Position numbers and translations under genes: made by a program. The notes under the pieces were generated by a model. The model was not told the origin of the DNA, ran no database searches, and saw nothing but the letters and a program-made list of their open reading frames with translations. Positions 23,517 through 31,132 of a stretch of 41,034 nt of DNA are shown in pieces (the stretch's first letter is position 1; every line of letters begins with the position of its first letter). The DNA comes from an uncultured Rhodospirillaceae bacterium. Lineage in GTDB: Bacteria; Pseudomonadota; Alphaproteobacteria; Rhodospirillales; Rhodospirillaceae. The DNA is taken from assembly GCA_943787205.1 (NCBI GenBank), contig CALSLN010000027.1:1-41034 (forward strand), in the 5' to 3' direction.

Positions 23517-24719
23517 ATGTTAGATCGTCGTTCCCTTTTTGCAGCAACTGCTGCCGTCGGCTCTTTTGTTGGCGCGACCTTTGGGTCCCGCAAAGCAAAA
23601 GCCGCAACCAACACTTCTGTTAACATGACACCAAAAGGCGATGTCGAGCCCCGTGGCTCAAAAGGCCGCTTGGAGCGCCTGCCAACACTAGATTCTGAGA
23701 GTATCCATGACTTCGTCACGGGCTTTCGCAGTTGGCACAGCAAAGGTAGCCGTGTTGTCAGCCAGCGCGTTGATAAAATTATGGAAGAAAATGGCCTTGA
23801 CCCCAAGGGTCGTTACACACGTGAAGAAGTTCTTCCACTCATCGAAAACGATCATATTGTCGGCACAAGCGGTCGCACGTGGATCAGCAACCAGCAAATC
23901 ACATGGAAAAACCTACAAGACCATTTCCACGATAACGCTGACGCCTACATCGCTGAGATGGAAGCCGCAGACAAAGCTGGTCCCGGAACTCTTGAACTGA
24001 ACCCCGGTTTAGAACTGCCGAAATACACCAAGCATGAGATTCACATTCAACCTGGTGGTTACGTTGGTGATGAGTTTGCTGGTCATATCTATCACTATGG
24101 AACCAACAGCTTTTATGTCGGTGCCATTGGCGACAACGAGCAAGATCAAATCCACATTGGAACAGCCAACCGCCTGCCAACGCCTAAAGATGGCAAAGTT
24201 ATGCGCATCCTCGACATGGGCTGTGGCACAGGTCAGTTAACTGTTGCTCTTAAAGAGCGCTTCCCGGACGCAGAAGTCTGGGGCATTGATGCCGGCGGCC
24301 CAATGGTGCGTTATGCGCATATGCGCGCCAACGACCTTGGTGTTGATGTCAACTTCGCTCAGCGCCTAGTTGAAGACACAAAGTTCGAAGACGGTTACTT
24401 CGATATAGTCGTGTCCTACATCATCAACCACGAACTGCCACAAGACATCAGCCGTAAGATGATTGCTGAAGCGCATCGCCTGACCCGTAAGGGCGGTTAC
24501 TTCTACCCAATCGACTTCCGCTCAGGCGGTGACACGGGTCGAGCCTATGGCCAGTACCGCCGCTGGTGGGATCATCGCTGGAATACAGAAGTCTGGAGCC
24601 ACGAGTATCATACACTCGACTTCGACGGTGAAATTGAGAAAGCCGGATTCATCATCAACAAAGAAACCAAACCAGCACTTCCGGGCTTCGGTGCTCGCCA
24701 TGCTGAAAAACTAGCCTAA
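23517..24719 (+). CDS. class I SAM-dependent methyltransferase, paralog MT3, with Tat-type leader
   Basis: A 400-residue protein. Residues 1-30 look like a twin-arginine leader: DRRSLFAATAAVGSFVGA and a basic region ending KAKAA, with cleavage near residue 29-30. The mature part has the same architecture as MT1 and MT2: a helical N-terminal region, IHIQPGGYVGD at 175-185, motif I DMGCGTGQ at 233-240, D258 at strand 2, and a YFDIVVSYIINHE segment in place of the usual HFDLV. A ribosome binding site AAGGAGA precedes the ATG. Export of a SAM-dependent enzyme is unusual because SAM is made in the cytoplasm. Substrate unknown. Confidence 0.87.
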   Translation: MLDRRSLFAATAAVGSFVGATFGSRKAKAATNTSVNMTPKGDVEPRGSKGRLERLPTLDSESIHDFVTGFRSWHSKGSRVVSQRVDKIMEENGLDPKGRYTREEVLPLIENDHIVGTSGRTWISNQQITWKNLQDHFHDNADAYIAEMEAADKAGPGTLELNPGLELPKYTKHEIHIQPGGYVGDEFAGHIYHYGTNSFYVGAIGDNEQDQIHIGTANRLPTPKDGKVMRILDMGCGTGQLTVALKERFPDAEVWGIDAGGPMVRYAHMRANDLGVDVNFAQRLVEDTKFEDGYFDIVVSYIINHELPQDISRKMIAEAHRLTRKGGYFYPIDFRSGGDTGRAYGQYRRWWDHRWNTEVWSHEYHTLDFDGEIEKAGFIINKETKPALPGFGARHAEKLA

Positions 24720-24749
24720 GTTACCTAACTTAGACTTCGGTTATAGGAA

Positions 24750-24780
24750 CCCCGCTTCAGGATACTGGAGCGGGGTTTTT
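24750..24780 (+). terminator. Rho-independent terminator after MT3
   Basis: CCCCGCTTCAG (24750-24760), loop GATA, CTGGAGCGGGG (24765-24775): an 11-pair stem with one G-T pair, followed by TTTTT (24776-24780). It separates MT3 from MT4, so MT4 probably has its own promoter in 24781-24980. Confidence 0.93.
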
Positions 24781-24980
24781 CTGTAGGAACTCTAGCTAGG
24801 TCACGTCATATAAGCCGGTCATTACCTCGGCCCGGCCAAAATGGCGAGATAAGCATACGAATTTAGCAACCAAAGGGCGGTCCAGCCCATACTAGGTTCT
24901 ATGATTTATCCATTTACAATGGCAGACTTGTACCCAAGCTAGACTTTCAATAGACGCCCAAGAATGCAGGAGTTTCAGAG

Positions 24981-26192
24981 ATGCTAGATCGCCGTTCACT
25001 ATTTGCAGCCACCGCCGCAGTAGGGTCTTTTGTCGGTGCAGCGCTTGGTGGCCGCAAGGCCGAGGCTGCTACCACCTACACGTCAAAGAACCTGTCTCCT
25101 AAAGGGGATGTCAACAAACGCGGCACTAGGGGACGTTTTGAACGCGTTCCTGAATTAGACCTCGAGAGTAAATGGGATTTCGTAACTGGCTTTAGACATT
25201 TCCAGCAAAGATTTAACCCAGTGGCCCGTGCACGCGTGAATAAAATCATGGAAGCCAACGGGCTCGATCCAAAAGCCAAACTTTCCTACGAAGATGCTCT
25301 AAAACTTGTTGAAGATGATCTTCTTGTTCAAACAAGCGGTCGGACCTGGGTTAGCAATCAACAAATCACGTGGAAGATTTTCCAAGACTACTACCACGAG
25401 CATGCTGACGAGTATTTGGACGAAATGGAAGCCGCTGACAATGCAGGCCCGGGTACATTAGAACTCAATCCAGATATGGAAATTCCGACTTACATCCGCC
25501 ATGAGATTCATATTCAACCAGGCGGTTATGTCGGCGACGCCTTCGCAGGCCACATCTATCATCACGGGACCAACAGTTTTTCTGCCGCCATTTCTTTCCT
25601 CGGCGATAATGAGCAGGACCAAATTCCCATAAGAACAGTAGAGCGTCTTCCTCTGCCAGAGGATGGCAAGGTCATGCGTATTCTCGACATGGGCTGTGGT
25701 ATTGGTCGTATGACTGTTGCGCTTAAGGAGCGCTTCCCTGAGGCTGAGGTCTGGGGCATTGATGCCGGGGGCCCGCTCGTCCGCTACGCTCACATGCGCG
25801 CCAACGACCTTGGTGTCGATGTTAATTTCGCTCAACGGTTAGCCGAAGATACAAAATTTGAAGATGGATATTTCGACATGGTGGTCTCATCCATCATCAA
25901 TCACGAAATTCCCTCAGAAGATAACAAAAAGGTCATTTCTGAGGCATATCGATTGACCCGCAAGGGCGGCTACTACTACCCGATCGATTTCCGAACAGGC
26001 AGTGATAAGGACGTTGTCCTTAATCAGTACCGCCGGTGGTGGGACCACCGCTGGAATTGCGAGCCATGGTCTCCTGAATTCGTTGCCTTTGACTTCGAAG
26101 GTGAGATTGAAAAAGCCGGCTTTGTTATCAATCGTGAAACCAAGCCAGCTCAGCCAGGCTTTGGCGCTCGACACTCGGTGAAGACGACTTAA
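24981..26192 (+). CDS. class I SAM-dependent methyltransferase, paralog MT4, with Tat-type leader
   Basis: A 403-residue close paralog of MT3. The first 20 residues are identical to those of MT3, so the twin-arginine leader (DRRSLFAAT) is conserved while the following spacer differs. Key sites are RGTRG at 47-51 (also in MT1), IHIQPGGYVGD at 176-186, DMGCGIGR at 236-243 and the GIDAGGPLVRYAH segment. MT3 and MT4 look like a recent tandem duplication; they share their N-terminus, the NQQITW segment and the RRWWDHRWN segment near the C-terminus. GCAGGAG lies upstream of the ATG. Separated from MT3 by a terminator and followed by its own. Confidence 0.87.
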   Translation: MLDRRSLFAATAAVGSFVGAALGGRKAEAATTYTSKNLSPKGDVNKRGTRGRFERVPELDLESKWDFVTGFRHFQQRFNPVARARVNKIMEANGLDPKAKLSYEDALKLVEDDLLVQTSGRTWVSNQQITWKIFQDYYHEHADEYLDEMEAADNAGPGTLELNPDMEIPTYIRHEIHIQPGGYVGDAFAGHIYHHGTNSFSAAISFLGDNEQDQIPIRTVERLPLPEDGKVMRILDMGCGIGRMTVALKERFPEAEVWGIDAGGPLVRYAHMRANDLGVDVNFAQRLAEDTKFEDGYFDMVVSSIINHEIPSEDNKKVISEAYRLTRKGGYYYPIDFRTGSDKDVVLNQYRRWWDHRWNCEPWSPEFVAFDFEGEIEKAGFVINRETKPAQPGFGARHSVKTT

Positions 26193-26225
26193 CAAGAGCC
26201 AGAGCAGTAAGTTATATATTTTGAG

Positions 26226-26264
26226 AGCCCCGTCTTCGGTTGATGCCAGAGACGGGGCTTTTTT
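26226..26264 (+). terminator. Rho-independent terminator after MT4
   Basis: AGCCCCGTCT (26226-26235) pairs perfectly with AGACGGGGCT (26250-26259), followed by a run of T to 26264. Confidence 0.93.
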
Positions 26265-26315
26265 AATTAAGTGTCGCTCGATCGTAGCGGCAAACGGTTT
26301 GCAAAAAAAAACGAC

Positions 26316-26633
26316 CTATTCGACGACGCCAATTTTTGCATGCATGGGTTTGCTCTCTTCGAATTTCTGTTTTTGAGCATCTGAGGCTTCAGCCTGATGC
26401 TGATCCTTCCAATCATTGTAAGGCATTCCATAGACCACCTCACGGGCCTCATCATAGTCCAAAGGAGCCCCATAGTGTTCTGATCCAGCTTTTAGCCATT
26501 TTGCCAGGCAATTCCGACAGAAACCTGAAAGTCCCATTAGATCGATGTTCTGGACATCGGTACGGCTCTGCAAGTGCTTCACCAAGCCTCGAAATGCCGC
26601 AGCCTCAATTCTTGTTCGGGTTTCTTCGTCCAT
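26316..26633 (-). CDS. DUF1244 family protein
   Basis: A 105-residue protein matching DUF1244 over its length: FRGLVKHLQSRTDVQNIDLM, then GLSGFCRNCLAKWL, YDEAREVVYGMPYNDWK. The two Cys of FCRNC and neighbouring His residues could bind a metal, but no function is established. AGGA lies five bases before the start. It begins 30 bases after the N-formylglutamate amidohydrolase-like stop, so the two are one transcript. Confidence 0.93.
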   Translation of the reverse strand: MDEETRTRIEAAAFRGLVKHLQSRTDVQNIDLMGLSGFCRNCLAKWLKAGSEHYGAPLDYDEAREVVYGMPYNDWKDQHQAEASDAQKQKFEESKPMHAKIGVVE

Positions 26634-26663
26634 GTTTTCCTCGTTTCTTAGTGTTTTTAAGAG

Positions 26664-27470
26664 CTAGTGAAATTCGATTTCCAGAATCGACTGGTCGTCA
26701 AGCAACGGCGATAGAACCTGATCAAGCACATCTACCCAGTCGAGTACCGCAGCATCTCCTATCAACAAATCTTGCCGTATTTCAATCTGTACGTTCGCAA
26801 GACCTTGGGACCCAGCTTGAACCTTCAATGTGTAACCATACTCCACTCCAGAATACGGTTCGTTGTCACCAATCAAAAGGTCAGTCGTTTCGCGCAACCT
26901 TGCAATGAGGCCATTACCCAGCCGTCGATCCGTCGCGGACATGATGCCAATGTGCCACGGTCGATCCTCGCCATTAAAATCTGGTGTAAAAGAATGTAGT
27001 GATACAAGTAGCGGACCAGCCCCTATCCGGCGCAATCGGGCGATCTGTTCGCTTATCGCTCGATGATACGGCCAATAAAACAATGCCGCCCGGCGCTGCC
27101 TCTCTTCGTCCGTGATAGCTTGATTAGCTGGCACAACTGTATGGTCACTTACCATTGGCATAGAAGAGGCGTCACCCAATGGCCGATTGGGATCGACAAT
27201 CAGCCGTGAGTATCGACTCAGAACCGCCGCTGCCGTCCATCGCCTAGAGAGTTCCGTAGCAACCCTCGCAGCGCCAGGGTCCCATGCAATGTGACGCGCC
27301 AAGTCATCGTTCTCCAACCCCAGACCGGCCATAGCTGCTGGCACTGCATTGCCTGCGTGATCCGCAATCAACAGAACACCACGCGTGCTCTCCGGGTTAA
27401 GAATTGAAACTGGCTCTGGGTCATCGCCCATGAGAACATCTGGGCACAGGTAACAACTCATCGTGTCCAT
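26664..27470 (-). CDS. N-formylglutamate amidohydrolase family protein
   Basis: A 268-residue protein with the family signatures: LLIADHAGNAVP, HIAWDPGA, SRYSRLIVDPNRP and LVSLHSFTPDFNG, containing the His and acidic residues that bind zinc in this fold. The family splits N-formyl-L-glutamate or related N-acyl amino acids. No hut (histidine degradation) genes are near, so the exact substrate is uncertain. AGGA seven bases upstream supports the ATG at 27470. Divergent from the EamA transporter with a 75-base gap. Confidence 0.9.
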   Translation of the reverse strand: MDTMSCYLCPDVLMGDDPEPVSILNPESTRGVLLIADHAGNAVPAAMAGLGLENDDLARHIAWDPGAARVATELSRRWTAAAVLSRYSRLIVDPNRPLGDASSMPMVSDHTVVPANQAITDEERQRRAALFYWPYHRAISEQIARLRRIGAGPLLVSLHSFTPDFNGEDRPWHIGIMSATDRRLGNGLIARLRETTDLLIGDNEPYSGVEYGYTLKVQAGSQGLANVQIEIRQDLLIGDAAVLDWVDVLDQVLSPLLDDQSILEIEFH

Positions 27471-27545
27471 TCATTTTCCTGCCATACAAATGCTATAAAC
27501 GGATCATCCTGCGGGTTTCCACTCGCAAAACAAGGCGTCTTTTTT

Positions 27546-28445
27546 ATGGCCCGTTTCGCCCTACCAGCCGTTCTGCTTGGTGCGCTCATACTATCGACTT
27601 CAGCAATTTTCGTCCGCCTTAGTGAAGTCGGTCCGTTGGCGACTGGCATGTACCGCATGCTGCTCGCTCTTCCAGTGTTTTGGCTGTGGATGATTACCGA
27701 TGGTCAAAATGATAAAGCTGTAGATGCATCACCAAAAGGCCTGCCCAACAACATAAGAGACGTATTCCTTGTGGTTATGGCTGGTCTATTTTATGCCGCG
27801 GACTTAGCGGCTTGGCATATCTCGGTCGGCCTAACAACGGTCGCAAATTCGACAGCGTTAGGGAATACAGCTCCGGTGTTTGTCGCCATCGCATCCTACT
27901 TACTATTTAACGAGCGCATTACGCGCCTCTTCTTTGGAGGTCTCGTACTCGCTCTAGCAGGATCAGCAATACTGATGGCACGTAGCTTTGCAATATCCGT
28001 TGACAGCATCATGGGAGATGCTCTCGGGCTTCTTACTGGTGTGTTTTATGCGGGCTACATCCTAACGGTCGCGCGCGTGAGGCGTCGCGTTTCCACGGCC
28101 GCAGTATTAGCCATCAGTGGTCTCACTTGCGGCCTGGTTCTTGGCCTCTCAGCATGGGTTGTCGGCGAGCGATTCGTTCCAATTAGCGCAGTTGGTTGGC
28201 TGTGGCTATTCGGACTTGCTTACCTTTGCCAATTTGGTGGCCAGTCGCTCGTTATTGCAGCCCTAGCATATTTGCCTGCCAGTTTCGGCTCCGTCGCACT
28301 ACTCGTGCAGCCAGTCGGTACAGCTATACTTGGCTGGTTCGTTCTAGCAGAGGCGATCACTATCGATAAAGCCATAGGAATAGCCGCTATTATTGGCGGC
28401 ATCTGGTTAGCACGTAAGGGCACACGGGTGGCAGGCAATGACTAA
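27546..28445 (+). CDS. EamA/DMT-family transporter
   Basis: A 299-residue protein with about ten hydrophobic helices forming two EamA repeats of about 140 residues each. The first opens LLGALILSTSAIFVRLSEVG and includes ALGNTAPVFVAIASYLLFNE, a typical helix-4/5 pattern; the second ends with GWFVLAEAITIDKAIGIAAI, matching the first. Such proteins export small metabolites or amino acids; the substrate cannot be read from sequence. A 62-base gap leads to pyruvate kinase on the same strand. Confidence 0.9.
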   Translation: MARFALPAVLLGALILSTSAIFVRLSEVGPLATGMYRMLLALPVFWLWMITDGQNDKAVDASPKGLPNNIRDVFLVVMAGLFYAADLAAWHISVGLTTVANSTALGNTAPVFVAIASYLLFNERITRLFFGGLVLALAGSAILMARSFAISVDSIMGDALGLLTGVFYAGYILTVARVRRRVSTAAVLAISGLTCGLVLGLSAWVVGERFVPISAVGWLWLFGLAYLCQFGGQSLVIAALAYLPASFGSVALLVQPVGTAILGWFVLAEAITIDKAIGIAAIIGGIWLARKGTRVAGND

Positions 28446-28507
28446 GAGATTATGAAAACCATCTTGCCCCACTGGCGGGAACGCTATCAGGCGCGTACCA
28501 TATCTGA

Positions 28508-29935
28508 ATGACCAGAAAACGCCGTGGAAAAATACTCGCAACACTTGGCCCTGCCTCTAGCACGGCCGAGACCATTGCAGATCTCTATGATGCAGGAGCT
28601 GACGTTTTTCGACTCAACTTCAGCCACGGCAGTCACGAAGACCATGCCGCCCGGGTTGCCGATATACGCACCTTGGAAAAACAGGTCGGTCACCCCATCG
28701 GCATCCTCATGGACCTTCAAGGACCTAAACTACGCGTTGGTGTTTTTGCCAGTGAAGATGGTGTTATTCTAACAGGCGGAGCCACATTCCGGCTGGATAT
28801 GGATGAAACACCAGGCGATGAAAATCGGGTTGGTCTCCCCCACAAAGAAATTTTCCAAGCCTTGAAGCCAGGTGCTTCTCTGCTCGTCAATGATGGTCAC
28901 TTGCGGTTCGAAGTCTTGAATTGCGGAGAAGATTGGGCTGAAACTAAAGTCATTGTTCCCGGCGTGTTAACCAACCGCAAGGGCGTGAACGTTCCAGATG
29001 TAACCCTGCCCCTGCCCGCCATGACAGAGAAGGACAAAATTGATCTCGAATTTGGGCTTAGCTTAGGGGTCGATTGGGTCGCGCTCTCATTCGTTCAAAG
29101 CCCACAGGACGTGATCGAGCTCAAGGAACGGGTAAACGGACGGGCGACAGTTATTGCAAAGCTGGAGAAACCAGCTGCACTCAATCATCTAGATGAAATC
29201 GTGGCGGAAGCCGATGGGGTTATGATTGCGCGTGGAGATCTCGGCGTCGAGGTACCCCTGGAACAAGTCCCTGTTCTTCAAAAACGTATTATCAGAGCCT
29301 GCCGCAAAGCCGGAAAACCGTCGATTGTTGCCACCCAAATGCTTGAGACAATGATCAAGTCACCAGTGCCAACCCGGGCCGAAGCGTCAGACGTTGCAAC
29401 AGCGGTTTATGATGGCGCTGACGCTGTCATGCTGTCCGCAGAGACCGCAGCGGGAGACTTCCCGGTCCGCGCTGTTGCTACCATGGACAGGATTATCTCT
29501 GAGGTCGAAGGTGATGAGCACTACCTGAGCCTAATGGCAGCAGGACAAGACATTCCAGGAGATTCAGCGCCTGAAGCAATCACAGCTGCTGCCAGACAAA
29601 TCGCATCCGCCTTAAAGGCCAAAGCCATTGTTACATATACAACTTCTGGCTCAACGACTCTCAGAGCCGCCCGGGAAAGACCCCCGGCACGCATTCTCTG
29701 TTTGACACCAAGTGAGACTGTTGCTCGACGCTTTACGCTCGTTTGGGGCGTTCACAGCGTCGTAAACACAACACACACTCCGGATCAGAGCATCGGTGCC
29801 ATGGCCGTCGAAACAGCTGCGAGTGAAAAGTTGGCTGAGGAAGGCGACGTACTGGTCGTTACGGCGGGAGTCCCATTTGGTACAGTTGGGTCGACCAACA
29901 TGATCCGGGTCATTCGGATTGGTGAGGATACCTAA
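28508..29935 (+). CDS. pyk: pyruvate kinase
   Basis: A 475-residue enzyme of normal length. It carries TLGPASSTAETIADLYDAGA at the start, the metal/phosphate-binding FRLNFSHGSHEDH, the pyruvate kinase signature IAKLEKPAALNHL followed by VMIARGDLGVEVP, and the VATQMLETMIKSPVPTRAE segment. It converts phosphoenolpyruvate and ADP to pyruvate and ATP in glycolysis. A hairpin shared with rpmJ lies just beyond its stop. Confidence 0.97.
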   Translation: MTRKRRGKILATLGPASSTAETIADLYDAGADVFRLNFSHGSHEDHAARVADIRTLEKQVGHPIGILMDLQGPKLRVGVFASEDGVILTGGATFRLDMDETPGDENRVGLPHKEIFQALKPGASLLVNDGHLRFEVLNCGEDWAETKVIVPGVLTNRKGVNVPDVTLPLPAMTEKDKIDLEFGLSLGVDWVALSFVQSPQDVIELKERVNGRATVIAKLEKPAALNHLDEIVAEADGVMIARGDLGVEVPLEQVPVLQKRIIRACRKAGKPSIVATQMLETMIKSPVPTRAEASDVATAVYDGADAVMLSAETAAGDFPVRAVATMDRIISEVEGDEHYLSLMAAGQDIPGDSAPEAITAAARQIASALKAKAIVTYTTSGSTTLRAARERPPARILCLTPSETVARRFTLVWGVHSVVNTTHTPDQSIGAMAVETAASEKLAEEGDVLVVTAGVPFGTVGSTNMIRVIRIGEDT

Positions 29936-29963
29936 ACTGCCATGTTTAGGCATGCACAGGGCA

Positions 29964-29991
29964 CAAAAAAACCGCAGTAAACTGCGGCTTT
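29964..29991. terminator. bidirectional terminator between pyk and rpmJ
   Basis: CCGCAG (29972-29977) pairs with CTGCGG (29982-29987) with A-rich sequence (29964-29971) on the left and TTTT (29989-29992) on the right, so it can stop both pyk (plus) and rpmJ (minus). Confidence 0.85.
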
Positions 29992-30027
29992 TGCATATTC
30001 CCAGCTCCAAGAGCTAGAACACCAAGA

Positions 30028-30153
30028 TTAACCCTGACGAGCCTTAAACCGTGGGTTTTTCTTGTTAATTACGTATACGCGACCTTTGCGGCGTACAACG
30101 ACACAGTTCTTATCCCGCTTCTTGGCGGATTTCAGTGAGCAGCGCACTTTCAT
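30028..30153 (-). CDS. rpmJ: 50S ribosomal protein L36
   Basis: A 41-residue protein: [41 protein letters not shown]. The core [21 protein letters not shown] is diagnostic for L36. It contains only C5 and C17 and lacks the four-ligand zinc ribbon, as in the zinc-free alphaproteobacterial form. Convergent with pyk across a shared terminator. The 140 bases to the next gene hold no visible gene. Confidence 0.97.
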   Translation of the reverse strand: MKVRCSLKSAKKRDKNCVVVRRKGRVYVINKKNPRFKARQG

Positions 30154-30293
30154 GGTGCAATTCCTTGCTTCGCTGGCGGCTTAGCGACTTGCCAAACCGA
30201 AAGAAGGACGGCTTATACCCAACCCAATGCCACAGTGCAAGGGGCAGAATACCAGGCTAGCCAAGGAAAGACGCTGCCGAGGCCAATGGCATC

Positions 30294-30989
30294 CTACCCA
30301 AGCCAATATCGCAGCACCGCCGTAACACCAACTGGCTGCTCAAGGGGTGCTAAGTGCCCGGAATTTTCAACAATAACTAGCCTCGCACCAGGAATAGAGT
30401 CGACCATTTCCTGGTGGAGTGCGGGTGGTGTTAAGATATCCTGGCGGCCGCAAAGGACAACAGTCGGCACTCGAATCGCATGTAGGTCGCCGCGACCGTC
30501 TTTACGCCCTAGGATTGCCGACTGCTGGCGCACAAAAGCGGCCTGCCCCACTCTTTCGGCCATACCTAGTACGACATCTCTAACTGAAGGATCATCAAGT
30601 CGATCTTCGTGAACGAGATTAGGCAGCAATCTTGGTGTAACACCCTTAAATTTGCCCATTGAGGCTATTCGTATCAGATCTTTTCGTGTCTTCACCTGTT
30701 CAGCGGTATCCGCCCTTGCCTGAGTATCAATCAGGGCAAGGCGCTCTACACGCTCAGGTTCCTGCCGCATGATTTCCTGTGCCACATAGCCACCCATCGA
30801 AAGCCCTGCTAGAGCAAAGGTATCTGGAGCTTCTTCAAGAATACGCTCGGCCATATCCGAAACGCTCTCGTCCCTGGTTAAATCTCCAACCATGACCTCT
30901 GCAGTATCGCTAAGGTGGGCCGTTTGATGCGCCCAAAGCGCCTCGTCACATAGTAATCCCGGCAAAAACACGATATGGCGCTCTGACAC
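30294..30989 (-). CDS. alpha/beta hydrolase
   Basis: A 231-residue alpha/beta-hydrolase-fold protein. The opening IVFLPGLLCDEALWAHQ provides the oxyanion-loop region; the nucleophile elbow is GLSMGG (Ser), the acid lies in CGRQDILTPP and the His in NSGHLAPLEQP. Substrate unknown; the sequence resembles hydrolases acting on small esters or enol-lactones but cannot be assigned. It faces away from the DEAD-box helicase gene. Confidence 0.88.
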   Translation of the reverse strand: MSERHIVFLPGLLCDEALWAHQTAHLSDTAEVMVGDLTRDESVSDMAERILEEAPDTFALAGLSMGGYVAQEIMRQEPERVERLALIDTQARADTAEQVKTRKDLIRIASMGKFKGVTPRLLPNLVHEDRLDDPSVRDVVLGMAERVGQAAFVRQQSAILGRKDGRGDLHAIRVPTVVLCGRQDILTPPALHQEMVDSIPGARLVIVENSGHLAPLEQPVGVTAVLRYWLG

Positions 30990-31132
30990 AGCTACTTTCC
31001 TTCAAAAAGTCGACGATTTAGGCTGGTTTGGTTGACTTTATACGCTCCCTGCATCATATAGTGCACCGCGAATGAGGGTGGCGGCGCAACAATTCCGCAC
31101 TTTTTGACCCCCGCAAGGACTTTTCAATTTCC

